Below, piece by piece: positions 5,636-11,576 of a DNA stretch of 11,576 bases (position 1 is the first letter of the stretch; each line of letters begins with the position of its first letter). The notes under the pieces are model-generated. The model did not search any database. It was not told where the DNA came from and saw only the letters and a program-made list of their open reading frames with translations. Made by a program: the position numbers and the translations under genes. Origin of the DNA: Chloroflexota bacterium (GTDB lineage Bacteria > Chloroflexota > Anaerolineae > Anaerolineales > Anaerolineaceae); contig JAKOSR010000077.1 in assembly GCA_029777225.1 (NCBI GenBank), forward strand, positions 1-11,576, in the 5' to 3' direction.

Positions 5636-7256
5636 GACCTTGGTGCTTCCCCTCGAGGTTCGCGGCCTGAGTTTCCGCTACCGCTCGCGCGAAAGTTGGG
5701 CGCTGCGGGATATCAACCTCAACCTGCGCCCCGGTGAAGTGATGTTGCTGGCTGGTTCCAGCGGCTGCGGCAAAACAACCCTGATGCGCTGCATCAATGG
5801 TCTCATTCCACTCAGCTATCATGGCGAAAAACACGGCGATGTTTTCCTCTATGGCCAGTCCGTCCAAAAAATGAGCCTTTCCCAAATTTCCACGCGCGTT
5901 GGCACGCTCTTGCAGGACCCCGAACGCCAAATCCTGGGCACCTATGTGCTCAATGAAGTTTGTTTCGGCCTCGAGAGCCTGGGTTTGCCGCGCAGCGAGA
6001 TGCTTGAACGCGCCGGGCAGGCCCTCAAACGCCTGGGCATCTGGCACCTGCGCGACCACGAAACCTTCAACACCTCCGGCGGCGAGAAGCAGAAGGTGGC
6101 TCTGGCCGGCGTCCTGGCCATGCAGCCGCAAATCCTGCTGCTGGATGAGCCGCTGGCCAGCCTGGACCCCGCCTCCGCCCATGAAGCCCTGCAAACCTTC
6201 CGCGCCCTGGCCGACGAAGGCCTGGCCGTGATGCTCGTGGAGCACCGCGTCGAGGACGTCCTCGCCATCCAGCCCGAGCGCGTGGTGTACATGGAAGACG
6301 GCCAGGTCACCTATTCCGGCGATAGTGCCGGCCTGATGGACGTGGTCGACTATACGCGCATCAAGCTGCCTGCCAGCGTGGTGATGCGCCGTGCCAAAGG
6401 CCAGCCCCTGCCCGAATTCAAGCCGGCTGTGCCCGCCCTGAACCCGGCAAGCCAACCCCTGGTTGAGTTCCGCGACGTCCGATTCCGATACACCCCTGAT
6501 TCCCCGGAAATCCTGCACGGCCTCAACCTGTCCGTGCGCGCCGGGGAGGTGATTGCCATCCTTGGCCATAATGGTTCGGGCAAGACCACCACCGTCAAGC
6601 ATGCCCTTGGGTTGCTCAAGCCCACTTCCGGCCAGGTGCTTCTGGAAGGCGTGGATACCACCAAAACCACCGTGGCCTGGGCTGCCCGCACGGTGGGTTA
6701 CGTCTTCCAAAGCCCTACCCAGATGCTTTTTGCCCCGACCGTGCGCGAAGAGCTGGCGTTTGGCCCCACCAACCTCGGTTTCAGTAAGCCCAAAATCGCC
6801 GAAAACGTGGAGTGGGCCATCGAAACCGTTCACCTGCAGGACGAACTGCCAACGCCGCCGCTGGCGCTCTCATTTGGCCAGCAGAAGCGCGTCTCCATCG
6901 CCTCGGTGCTTTCCATGCGCTCGCGCATCCTGATGATGGATGAGCCCACCGCCGGGCAGGATTATTGGAATTACCAGGCCTTCATGGATACCATCCTGCA
7001 GACCCCCGGCTTTGACGCGATTATCTTCATCACCCACGACCTCGACCTGGCCCTGATTTATGCCAACCGGGTGGTGATGTTGTTCGATGGCCAGGTGGTG
7101 GCCGACGGCTCCCCGCGCGAAGTGCTGGCCGATGAGGACCAGCTGCGCGGCTGGCGCGTGCTGCCCACTTCCCTGCTGCGGATGAACCAGCAGTATTTCC
7201 CTCAAACAGGCAGGTTCTTGCGAGCTGAGGCGCTCAGCCAGTTCGCGAGTGTTTAA
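5628..7256 (+). CDS. Energy-coupling factor transporter, fused double ATPase EcfA
   Basis: This is the cytoplasmic motor of an ECF vitamin-type importer. One 542-residue chain holds two ABC domains that usually are separate proteins EcfA1 and EcfA2. Domain 1 has Walker A GSSGCGKTT (43-51), Q96, signature TSGGEKQK (149-156), Walker B ILLLDEP (169-175) and H206. Domain 2 has GHNGSGKTT (313-321), Q361, ILMMDEP (434-440) and H470. Its signature reads LSFGQQKR, with Phe in place of the first Gly of LSGGQ, and its D-loop is AGQD, a form I associate with ECF ATPases paired with UPF0397 proteins. A Pro- and Ala-rich linker (about 257-277) joins the domains. It overlaps the SAM hydrolase gene by 8 bp and ends 29 bp before the S component, in one operon. 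Confidence 0.94.
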   Translation: MPETLVLPLEVRGLSFRYRSRESWALRDINLNLRPGEVMLLAGSSGCGKTTLMRCINGLIPLSYHGEKHGDVFLYGQSVQKMSLSQISTRVGTLLQDPERQILGTYVLNEVCFGLESLGLPRSEMLERAGQALKRLGIWHLRDHETFNTSGGEKQKVALAGVLAMQPQILLLDEPLASLDPASAHEALQTFRALADEGLAVMLVEHRVEDVLAIQPERVVYMEDGQVTYSGDSAGLMDVVDYTRIKLPASVVMRRAKGQPLPEFKPAVPALNPASQPLVEFRDVRFRYTPDSPEILHGLNLSVRAGEVIAILGHNGSGKTTTVKHALGLLKPTSGQVLLEGVDTTKTTVAWAARTVGYVFQSPTQMLFAPTVREELAFGPTNLGFSKPKIAENVEWAIETVHLQDELPTPPLALSFGQQKRVSIASVLSMRSRILMMDEPTAGQDYWNYQAFMDTILQTPGFDAIIFITHDLDLALIYANRVVMLFDGQVVADGSPREVLADEDQLRGWRVLPTSLLRMNQQYFPQTGRFLRAEALSQFASV

Positions 7257-7273
7257 TTAATCCAAATCTAATC

Positions 7274-7279
7274 GAGGAG
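7274..7279 (+). promoter_or_regulatory. Strong Shine-Dalgarno GAGGAG of the S-component gene
   Basis: GAGGAG with a 6-base spacer before the ATG at 7286 is the clearest ribosome binding site in this operon. It suggests high translation of the S component relative to its partners. Confidence 0.7.
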
Positions 7280-7285
7280 TGTGTT

Positions 7286-7840
7286 ATGGAAGAAAAGAAA
7301 TCAATTTGGAAATTTGGCACCCGGGAAGTGGTCTACGCGGCCATCGGCGCGGCGCTCTATGCTGTGCTGACCTACGCACTCAACTTCCTGCAGCTGCCAG
7401 GCACGGGCAATGTCACCATGCGCCCGGCCATCGTCATCCCCATGTTCTTTGGCATCGCCTTCGGCCCGATTGTCGGTTTCATTGCCGGCTTCGTGGGAAA
7501 CATCCTGGCTGACCTGCTGAGCGGGTACGGCTTCTGGTTCTGGTGGGATCTTGGCAACGGCATCGTCGGCCTGCTCCCCGGGCTGTTCTCGGCCCTGATT
7601 GTTAACTACCGGGCTGGCAAATCCATTCTGCTCGCGGAGCTCTCCGTGATTTTGGGCTCCGGCCTGGGCATGGGCCTGGCCTCCGTCTCCGAACGCTGGG
7701 TCTCCGGCGCGGACTGGAACACGGTGCTGGTCGCCAACTTCCTGCCCGCCTTCCTGACCGACATCGCCAACGGCCTGGTTCTGCTACCCTTGTTGATGGT
7801 CGCTTTCGCCGCGGTGATTAACCGCAGCGGCAGAGGCTAA
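7286..7840 (+). CDS. ECF transporter S component, UPF0397 (COG4720-like) family
   Basis: The S component is the membrane protein that binds the substrate and associates with EcfT and the ATPase. The 184-residue protein has about six hydrophobic segments. Helix 1 carries the small-residue AxxxA pattern (YAAIGAALYA, 17-26) that contacts EcfT in this class. The blocks RPAIVIPMFFGIAFGPIVGF (46-65), GNILADLLSGYGFWFWWDLGNGIVG (71-95) and FLTDIANGLVLLP (156-168) resemble UPF0397/COG4720 proteins, often labelled 'ECF-type riboflavin transporter S component'. That label is not proof of substrate. Members linked to methionine or SAM regulation (MtsT) are in this group as far as I recall, which would suit the neighbouring SAM hydrolase. 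The substrate here is unknown. Confidence 0.88.
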   Translation: MEEKKSIWKFGTREVVYAAIGAALYAVLTYALNFLQLPGTGNVTMRPAIVIPMFFGIAFGPIVGFIAGFVGNILADLLSGYGFWFWWDLGNGIVGLLPGLFSALIVNYRAGKSILLAELSVILGSGLGMGLASVSERWVSGADWNTVLVANFLPAFLTDIANGLVLLPLLMVAFAAVINRSGRG

Positions 7841-7857
7841 CCTCACCCTTCCAACAT

Positions 7858-7893
7858 CCAGGCGGCGGTTCTTTCCTGCAGGCCGCCGCCTGG
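7858..7893 (+). repeat. Perfect 11-bp stem-loop between S-component and EcfT genes
   Basis: CCAGGCGGCGG (7858-7868) and CCGCCGCCTGG (7883-7893) are exact inverted repeats around a 14-base loop. No T run follows. The RNA hairpin would be very stable and ends 12 bases before the EcfT ATG. It may protect the upstream mRNA or reduce EcfT translation, setting subunit ratios; this is inference. Confidence 0.7.
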
Positions 7894-7905
7894 CTTGGGA
7901 CCGCC

Positions 7906-8781
7906 ATGCTTGTCGCCTGGAACTACCACTACCGCAACAGTCCGATGGACCATATCGATCCACGCGCCCGCTGGATTTTCTCCTTCGCGTTCCTGTTCGC
8001 GGTGACCCAAACCTGGAATCCGCAGCTCCTGGCCGGCTTGTTTGCCATCGCCCTGGTTTGGTACGCCATGGGGCGGGTATCCTGGAAGGACGCCCGGCGC
8101 GGCTGGCTGTTGATCTCTTTCATGCTTTTTTCAATGATTGTGGTGAACACCATCATCACCGGCGGCGGTGCGGGTGGGGTGGTTCCGCCCGGTGGCCAAC
8201 TGGTGTGGCCGGACGGTTTCAGCCTTTTTGGCCGGCATCTCACCTATGGCCTGACGGTGGAGCGGCTTTGGTTTGCCATCTCCCAGCTGATGCGCATACT
8301 CGGCATCTCATTGCTGTTCATCCTCATCCCCTACACGATGGACTCGCGAGCCTACGGTGCAACGTTTAGCAAGCTTGGCCTGCCGGACCGCCTGGCCTAC
8401 ACGATGGAACTGGCGTTTCGCTTTATCCCCAGCCTGGCACGCAACCTCGCCGTCACCCTGGACGCGCAAAAAGCCCGCGGCTTTGAGCTGGAAAAGGTAC
8501 GTGGCGGCCTCATCAAGAAGATTGCCCGTATCGCGCCGCTGCTCATCCCCCTGACGATGAATGCCATTCTCTCCAGCGAGGATATTGCCAACGCCATGGA
8601 CCTGCGTGGCTTTGGCCAGCGCAAGCGCACCTGGCTCTTTGCCCTGCAGTATCACTGGTGGGACTGGGTGCTCATTGCCTTCAGCGTCGTGCTGCTGGTG
8701 GGGGTGACGGTGTTGGTGCATGCCCTCGGGATGGGCGGCTTCGCCGTCCCGGCCTGGTTTTACACCTTTTTCGCGGGCTAA
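7906..8781 (+). CDS. Energy-coupling factor transmembrane protein EcfT
   Basis: EcfT is the membrane scaffold that links the S component to the two ATPase domains through long coupling helices. The 291-residue protein has N- and C-terminal membrane segments. The two Ala-Arg-Gly type coupling motifs are at AQKARGFELE (187-196) and AMDLRGFGQR (230-239); these insert in the ATPases. A Gly/Pro-rich external loop of about 35 residues (85-120, GGGAGGVVPPGG onward) looks longer than in compact EcfT proteins. The ATG at 7906 has only a weak GGGA upstream, just after a strong hairpin. It is the last gene of the SAM hydrolase-ECF operon. T7 (8791-8797) lies 10 bases after the stop without a good stem, so no terminator can be assigned. 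Confidence 0.92.
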   Translation: MLVAWNYHYRNSPMDHIDPRARWIFSFAFLFAVTQTWNPQLLAGLFAIALVWYAMGRVSWKDARRGWLLISFMLFSMIVVNTIITGGGAGGVVPPGGQLVWPDGFSLFGRHLTYGLTVERLWFAISQLMRILGISLLFILIPYTMDSRAYGATFSKLGLPDRLAYTMELAFRFIPSLARNLAVTLDAQKARGFELEKVRGGLIKKIARIAPLLIPLTMNAILSSEDIANAMDLRGFGQRKRTWLFALQYHWWDWVLIAFSVVLLVGVTVLVHALGMGGFAVPAWFYTFFAG

Positions 8782-8873
8782 CAATTCCCCTTTTTTTAAT
8801 CCTCCTCCTTCGGATACCCACCCCTACTTCCTCAAGTCTATGCTGGTGGACCCACAGGGCCGATTCGTGGTAA

Positions 8874-8898
8874 GGTGCGATATTCTTTTGATTGCACC
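8874..8898 (+). repeat. 8-bp stem-loop in the intergenic region
   Basis: GGTGCGAT and ATTGCACC pair with one G-U wobble around a 9-base loop. This is the strongest local hairpin in the 8782-9201 stretch. Its loop is T-rich and no T run follows the stem, so it is not a terminator. Confidence 0.5.
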
Positions 8899-9156
8899 AG
8901 AGAGCCTGTGTTGGTATGTTCAAAAACGGAACGCACTATGCAAACTTGGATGACCAATGAAACGTGCGAAATGTAGACTGGAGCCTGCTTGGTGGGCGGA
9001 AATGAGCCACTTTCAGGCCTTCTCCTTTGGAGGAGGATCGAAGATGCCAAACGAAGAGAAGTATTAACCGCTTGTGGTGGAAGTGAGTAATTCGCTCGTT
9101 GTTGGCCAACCTTTACCATCCCACGGAACACGCAACCATACCACCCTTCCCTGGTT

Positions 9157-9165
9157 TGATATGAT
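9157..9165 (+). promoter_or_regulatory. Candidate extended -10 promoter of the DUF4230 gene
   Basis: TGATATGAT fits an extended -10 (TGN followed by TATGAT). No good -35 is seen 17 bp upstream. The transcript would start near 9172, about 30 bases before the ATG, leaving room for the GGAGAG ribosome site at 9192-9197. Confidence 0.4.
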
Positions 9166-9201
9166 TAACCCCCAACCATCCTATTACCACCGGAGAGCTC
9201 A

Positions 9202-9876
9202 ATGGAACCAACAAAACGTCCCTTTCCCCTGCTACTTGCCCTGCTCATTGCCGTGCTCCTCGCCGGCCTGGTTGGCCTGATTGTCCTGACAGCCTCGCTC
9301 TCAAGCCAATTCAAAGCCGCCTTCCAGCCCCTCCAACAGGCCAACGCCGGCCTCAGCACCCAGGTTTCGCAGCTCCTCCACCCGACCCCCACCCTCATCC
9401 CCGACCCCGTCACCATCGTCAACGAGGTGCGCGCTCTTGCCCGCCTTGAAACCATCCAATATACCGTGGAAAAGGTCATCACGGCCGAGGTCAACCAGGG
9501 CGTCTTTGGCCCACTCTTCGGCGACCGTCTGCTCTTTGTGGCGCATGGCTATGTCATCGCCGGCGTGGACCTCTCCAGCCTGGCCGCCACGGACATGAAC
9601 TACGCGGATGGTATCCTGCGCGTAACGCTCCCACCCGCCGAGGTCTTTGTTGCCACCCTCAATAACAACCAATCCTACGTCTATGACCGTGAAACCGGCA
9701 TCCTCACCAAGGCCAACCCGGACCTGGAAACCTCCGCCCGTACCGCCGCGGAGCAGGAAATCCTCAACGCTGCCCTGGACGACGGCATCCTTGCCCAGGC
9801 TGATGCCAACGCGCGTGCATATCTTTTGAGCCTGTTCAACTCGCTGGGCTTCCCCCGGGTGGTGTTTAGCGACTGA
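9202..9876 (+). CDS. Membrane-anchored DUF4230 family protein of unknown function
   Basis: The 224-residue product has a short basic start, one hydrophobic helix (about 9-31) that probably anchors it with the rest outside, and a Ser/Gln-rich and Pro-rich linker (about 32-68). The folded part follows. Its blocks TVEKVITAE (87-95), GPLFGDRLLFVAHGYVIAGVDL (102-123), TLPPAEVFVATLNNNQSYVYDRETG (141-165) and AEQEILNAALDDGILAQA (183-200) agree with my memory of DUF4230. The family has no established role. No catalytic motif or metal site stands out. The ATG has GGAG six bases upstream. The gene stands alone: a 420-bp gap precedes it and a convergent gene follows. High GC and codon use match the left part of the window. 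Confidence 0.82.
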   Translation: MEPTKRPFPLLLALLIAVLLAGLVGLIVLTASLSSQFKAAFQPLQQANAGLSTQVSQLLHPTPTLIPDPVTIVNEVRALARLETIQYTVEKVITAEVNQGVFGPLFGDRLLFVAHGYVIAGVDLSSLAATDMNYADGILRVTLPPAEVFVATLNNNQSYVYDRETGILTKANPDLETSARTAAEQEILNAALDDGILAQADANARAYLLSLFNSLGFPRVVFSD

Positions 9877-10148
9877 CCCCTCCCAGCCCTCTGCTGATCC
9901 TGTAAATCGCGATTGCCTTGGGTAAAACAAGAGGAATTGATAACAAAACAGAAATGGCAGCAATTCCCCATCATTTTTCTGGTCACTTTTCTAGCGGGTA
10001 AAGGGACTGCGAAAGCTTGCAGGGTGTGAGAAACCTGGAATTCTTTATAATTTCTACTTATACAAATCAGTCCAGTGTTTGAGATTTTGGTAGATTATGG
10101 CGCGTTTAGTTGCACCTGGCAGCCATGATTCAGATTAACGCCCAAACT
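9877..10148. other. Convergent intergenic gap, AT-rich; weak terminator candidate
   Basis: No gene is seen. The spacer separates two convergent genes. AATCGCGATT at 9905-9914 is a perfect 10-bp palindrome. GGAATTG (9933-9939) pairs with CAATTCC (9961-9967) around 21 bases, with five T at 9974-9978, a poor terminator for the plus strand. TATAAT at 10046-10051 lacks a spaced -35 and leads to no plus-strand gene, so it is probably chance. Confidence 0.4.
9933..9978 (+). terminator. Weak intrinsic terminator candidate after the DUF4230 gene
   Basis: A 7-bp perfect stem GGAATTG/CAATTCC with a long 21-nt loop is followed, after six bases, by TTTTT. The long loop and the gap before the T run make it weak. 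It is the only stem with a T run found between the two convergent genes. Confidence 0.25.
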
Positions 10149-11576
10149 TCAATGACGAATAAGCGGCAGGAACACATATTTGGCGTTTGAAGTAATCTGG
10201 ACGTCATCGATAAGCGCAAAGATGCCTGAAGAGGCGGCGATACGATTGCGGGATATGAAGCTTAGCCTAATTGTCTTGCCTCTATACGCGTTCAAGCTCA
10301 CCGTTGCGTGCTTCCAATCGCCTTGGATGTTTGAGGTTTCTGACCCAACCTGGATGACTTTTGTTAAATGGTTCAGTCCAACCCCGTCCTGAATTTCCAC
10401 ATAAAGATCTGCAAGGTCGATTGGATCATTCGATTGCACCTGGTAGTAAAAACTCAGTTCAGGAAAAGCAAAGCCCTCAGGTATGGTAATAGTCGTATAA
10501 GCCTGGGCGTAATCCTGCCCTGAGTGAGACAATTCGCCCAACTGTAGCGAATAATTTCCGGTATGCGCTACGTTTGATCGTTGCGAAGGTAAAGCGCCGT
10601 AGAACGTCCAGGTTGCTGAATTCAGCTCGTTTTCAAAGCCACCATTTTGGATTAGATTGATTTCAGAAGTCACTATGCTGGTCTGGAGTACGCTTGACTT
10701 TTCGGATTGGATGGCTTCGTTGTCTTTGAGTTCAAAAACCAATACCCTGGCATCTAAGGGATCAACGAAGTAAAGCAACCCCTCCATGGAAAAATCGAAA
10801 GCGTCTGAAACATAAATATATAAATTGTTGATATCCCCATACTCACCGACCCAGGTTTTTTCGATGCTCATATCTTCTGGATTCACACGATAAGTGCGTT
10901 TTACTTCTGCATCTGCGAGATAGAAATAACCATCAGATCCAAATTCAATTGCTCCCCCCCAATCGTACGTAGCAATTTTTTCTCCTTCTGGAGTGAACTT
11001 GTATAGGGCGCCACCTGCATTGGACTTGGCAAAAATTGCACCAGAAGCATCCACAACTAGCCTGGTCGCACAATCTTCCACAGGAAACCCACTCAGATAG
11101 GTTCCATCAGGCATGAAGATTTGAATACGTGACACATTGTCAACTGTATATACTAATTCTTTCGTTCCCGAAGGAAGCGTGACAGTTTGAACGATTACAT
11201 CTTGTACGTACATAAATTGACCTGGTTCAGTACCGTGCTCTCCCCAGCAGAGCTGAAGTTCTCCAACATTTGAGTACTTACATATCGAATCCGATTGGGT
11301 CACATATATATTTCCATCGCTATCTTCAGAAAGACCGCGTGCCCAGCCATGATTGATTTTCCATTCAAACATGTAATTGCCATTTAGATCAAAAGTTTGA
11401 ATTCTTTGGTGGTTACTGTCAGCAACGTAAACGATCTCTGACTGGGACACTAAGATATCAAATGGGTTCATGAATTGACCTGGCGCGTCCGCGGGAATAC
11501 CATATGAGCGAATGTAGTCTCCTTCAGGAGTGAAAACCTGGATATTACGTTCGCCGCTCAATACCAGCAAGTTGCC
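10149..11576 (-). CDS. Secreted NHL-repeat beta-propeller protein with C-terminal jelly-roll-like domain (5' end missing)
   Basis: The frame stays open to the right edge (GGC AAC precede the TTG at 11570), so the true start and any signal peptide lie outside; at least 475 codons are seen. About the first 280 residues form six or seven NHL-like repeats, for example ERNIQVFTPEGDYIRSYG and HQRIQTFDLNGNYMFEW, with recurring DGNIYV and RIQ.F patterns, as in beta-propellers. A domain of roughly 160 residues beginning NLIQNGGFENE and containing SYSLQLG-like and FYYQVQS-like strands resembles a carbohydrate-binding or galactose-binding-like jelly roll. The chain ends YVFLPLIRH, a hydrophobic-then-basic tail. 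Such proteins usually act outside the cell in binding; the ligand is unknown. The gene is markedly richer in A+T than the rest of the window, which may indicate different origin. Confidence 0.8.
   Translation of the reverse strand, partial: GNLLVLSGERNIQVFTPEGDYIRSYGIPADAPGQFMNPFDILVSQSEIVYVADSNHQRIQTFDLNGNYMFEWKINHGWARGLSEDSDGNIYVTQSDSICKYSNVGELQLCWGEHGTEPGQFMYVQDVIVQTVTLPSGTKELVYTVDNVSRIQIFMPDGTYLSGFPVEDCATRLVVDASGAIFAKSNAGGALYKFTPEGEKIATYDWGGAIEFGSDGYFYLADAEVKRTYRVNPEDMSIEKTWVGEYGDINNLYIYVSDAFDFSMEGLLYFVDPLDARVLVFELKDNEAIQSEKSSVLQTSIVTSEINLIQNGGFENELNSATWTFYGALPSQRSNVAHTGNYSLQLGELSHSGQDYAQAYTTITIPEGFAFPELSFYYQVQSNDPIDLADLYVEIQDGVGLNHLTKVIQVGSETSNIQGDWKHATVSLNAYRGKTIRLSFISRNRIAASSGIFALIDDVQITSNAKYVFLPLIRH

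Larger units (their letters stand above)
8782..9201. other. Intergenic region without a convincing gene; several RNA-like stems, possible element remnant
   Basis: No open frame here resembles a known protein. The first 60 bases are pyrimidine-rich. From about 8845 to 9070 complementary pairs recur: CCAC 8852-8855 with GTGG 8867-8870; GGTGCGAT 8874-8881 with ATTGCACC 8891-8898; CGCAC 8932-8936 with GTGCG 8964-8968, enclosing TTGG 8946-8949 with CCAA 8954-8957; GCCTG 8983-8987 with CAGGC 9014-9018, enclosing GTGG 8992-8995 with CCAC 9007-9010. Then comes a strong Shine-Dalgarno-like GGAGGAGG (9029-9036) and a 7-codon frame at 9044-9067, which is in frame with a 36-codon frame from 8957. GTGCG at 8875 would fit the 5' consensus of a group II intron, but no reverse transcriptase or domain V was recognised. 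Confidence 0.35.

Noticed and set aside
5595..6833. Long 412-residue open frame on the minus strand across the ECF ATPase gene
   Set aside because: It is antisense to a clear ABC ATPase with every motif intact, has a Gly/His/Gln-rich composition typical of frames opposite GC-rich genes, and matches no family I know.
8777..8797. Intrinsic terminator after ecfT
   Set aside because: Seven T are present, but the preceding bases offer only a GGG/CCC pairing, too weak for a terminator stem.
8838..9131. 97-residue open frame on the minus strand in the 8782-9201 gap
   Set aside because: It resembles no known family, has no ribosome site or membrane or motif signature that I can see, and covers the stretch of RNA-like stems. 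It is more likely a chance frame, perhaps opposite a decayed element.
10046..10051. TATAAT as a plus-strand promoter
   Set aside because: The nearest -35-like TTGCAG is 23 bp away and no plus-strand gene follows; the site is in an AT-rich gap between convergent genes.
1..11576. CRISPR arrays, tRNA or rRNA genes, insertion sequences
   Set aside because: No regularly spaced direct repeats, no cloverleaf or rRNA-like stretch, and no transposase or terminal inverted repeats with target duplications were seen when reading both strands.

Overview
This window looks like a piece of a Chloroflexota genome, probably Anaerolineae. That placement is an inference from three things: a System I cytochrome c maturation operon with a non-classical CcmE, a DUF4230 protein, and a secreted beta-propeller protein ending in a short 'FLPLIRH' tail. 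I recall similar tails on many predicted Anaerolineae exported proteins. No rRNA or other phylogenetic marker is present. GC content is high over most of the window (about 65% where sampled inside ecfA) and drops to about 43% in the last gene.

Left part, 1-4663, minus strand: a ccm operon transcribed ccmE, ccmF, ccmA, ccmB, ccmC. ccmC runs off the left edge. The last four genes overlap one another (17, 4 and 17 bp), whereas ccmE and ccmF are separated by about 190 bp. That gap holds a GC-rich compound stem-loop and, just before ccmF, a terminator-like hairpin with six U. CcmA and CcmB form the ABC exporter part, CcmC loads haem on CcmE, CcmE carries it through a Cys (CXXXY) rather than the usual His, and CcmF passes it to apocytochrome. 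No ccmD, ccmG or ccmH is visible, but the operon may continue beyond the edge.

Middle, 4841-8781, plus strand: an operon divergent from ccm, encoding a SAM hydrolase/hydroxide adenosyltransferase (DUF62), a fused two-domain ECF ATPase, a UPF0397-type S component and EcfT. Together these make a full ECF importer with its own dedicated S component, beside an enzyme that splits SAM to adenosine and methionine. A palindrome overlaps a candidate -35 box in front of the operon, and the first gene may be leaderless. A strong 11-bp stem lies between the S and T genes.

Right part: a 420-bp stretch without a convincing gene (8782-9201) holds several possible RNA stems and perhaps a decayed element. 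A membrane-anchored DUF4230 protein follows (9202-9876, plus). After a convergent AT-rich gap comes the 3' part of a gene for a secreted NHL-propeller protein (10149-11576, minus), whose 5' end lies outside the window.
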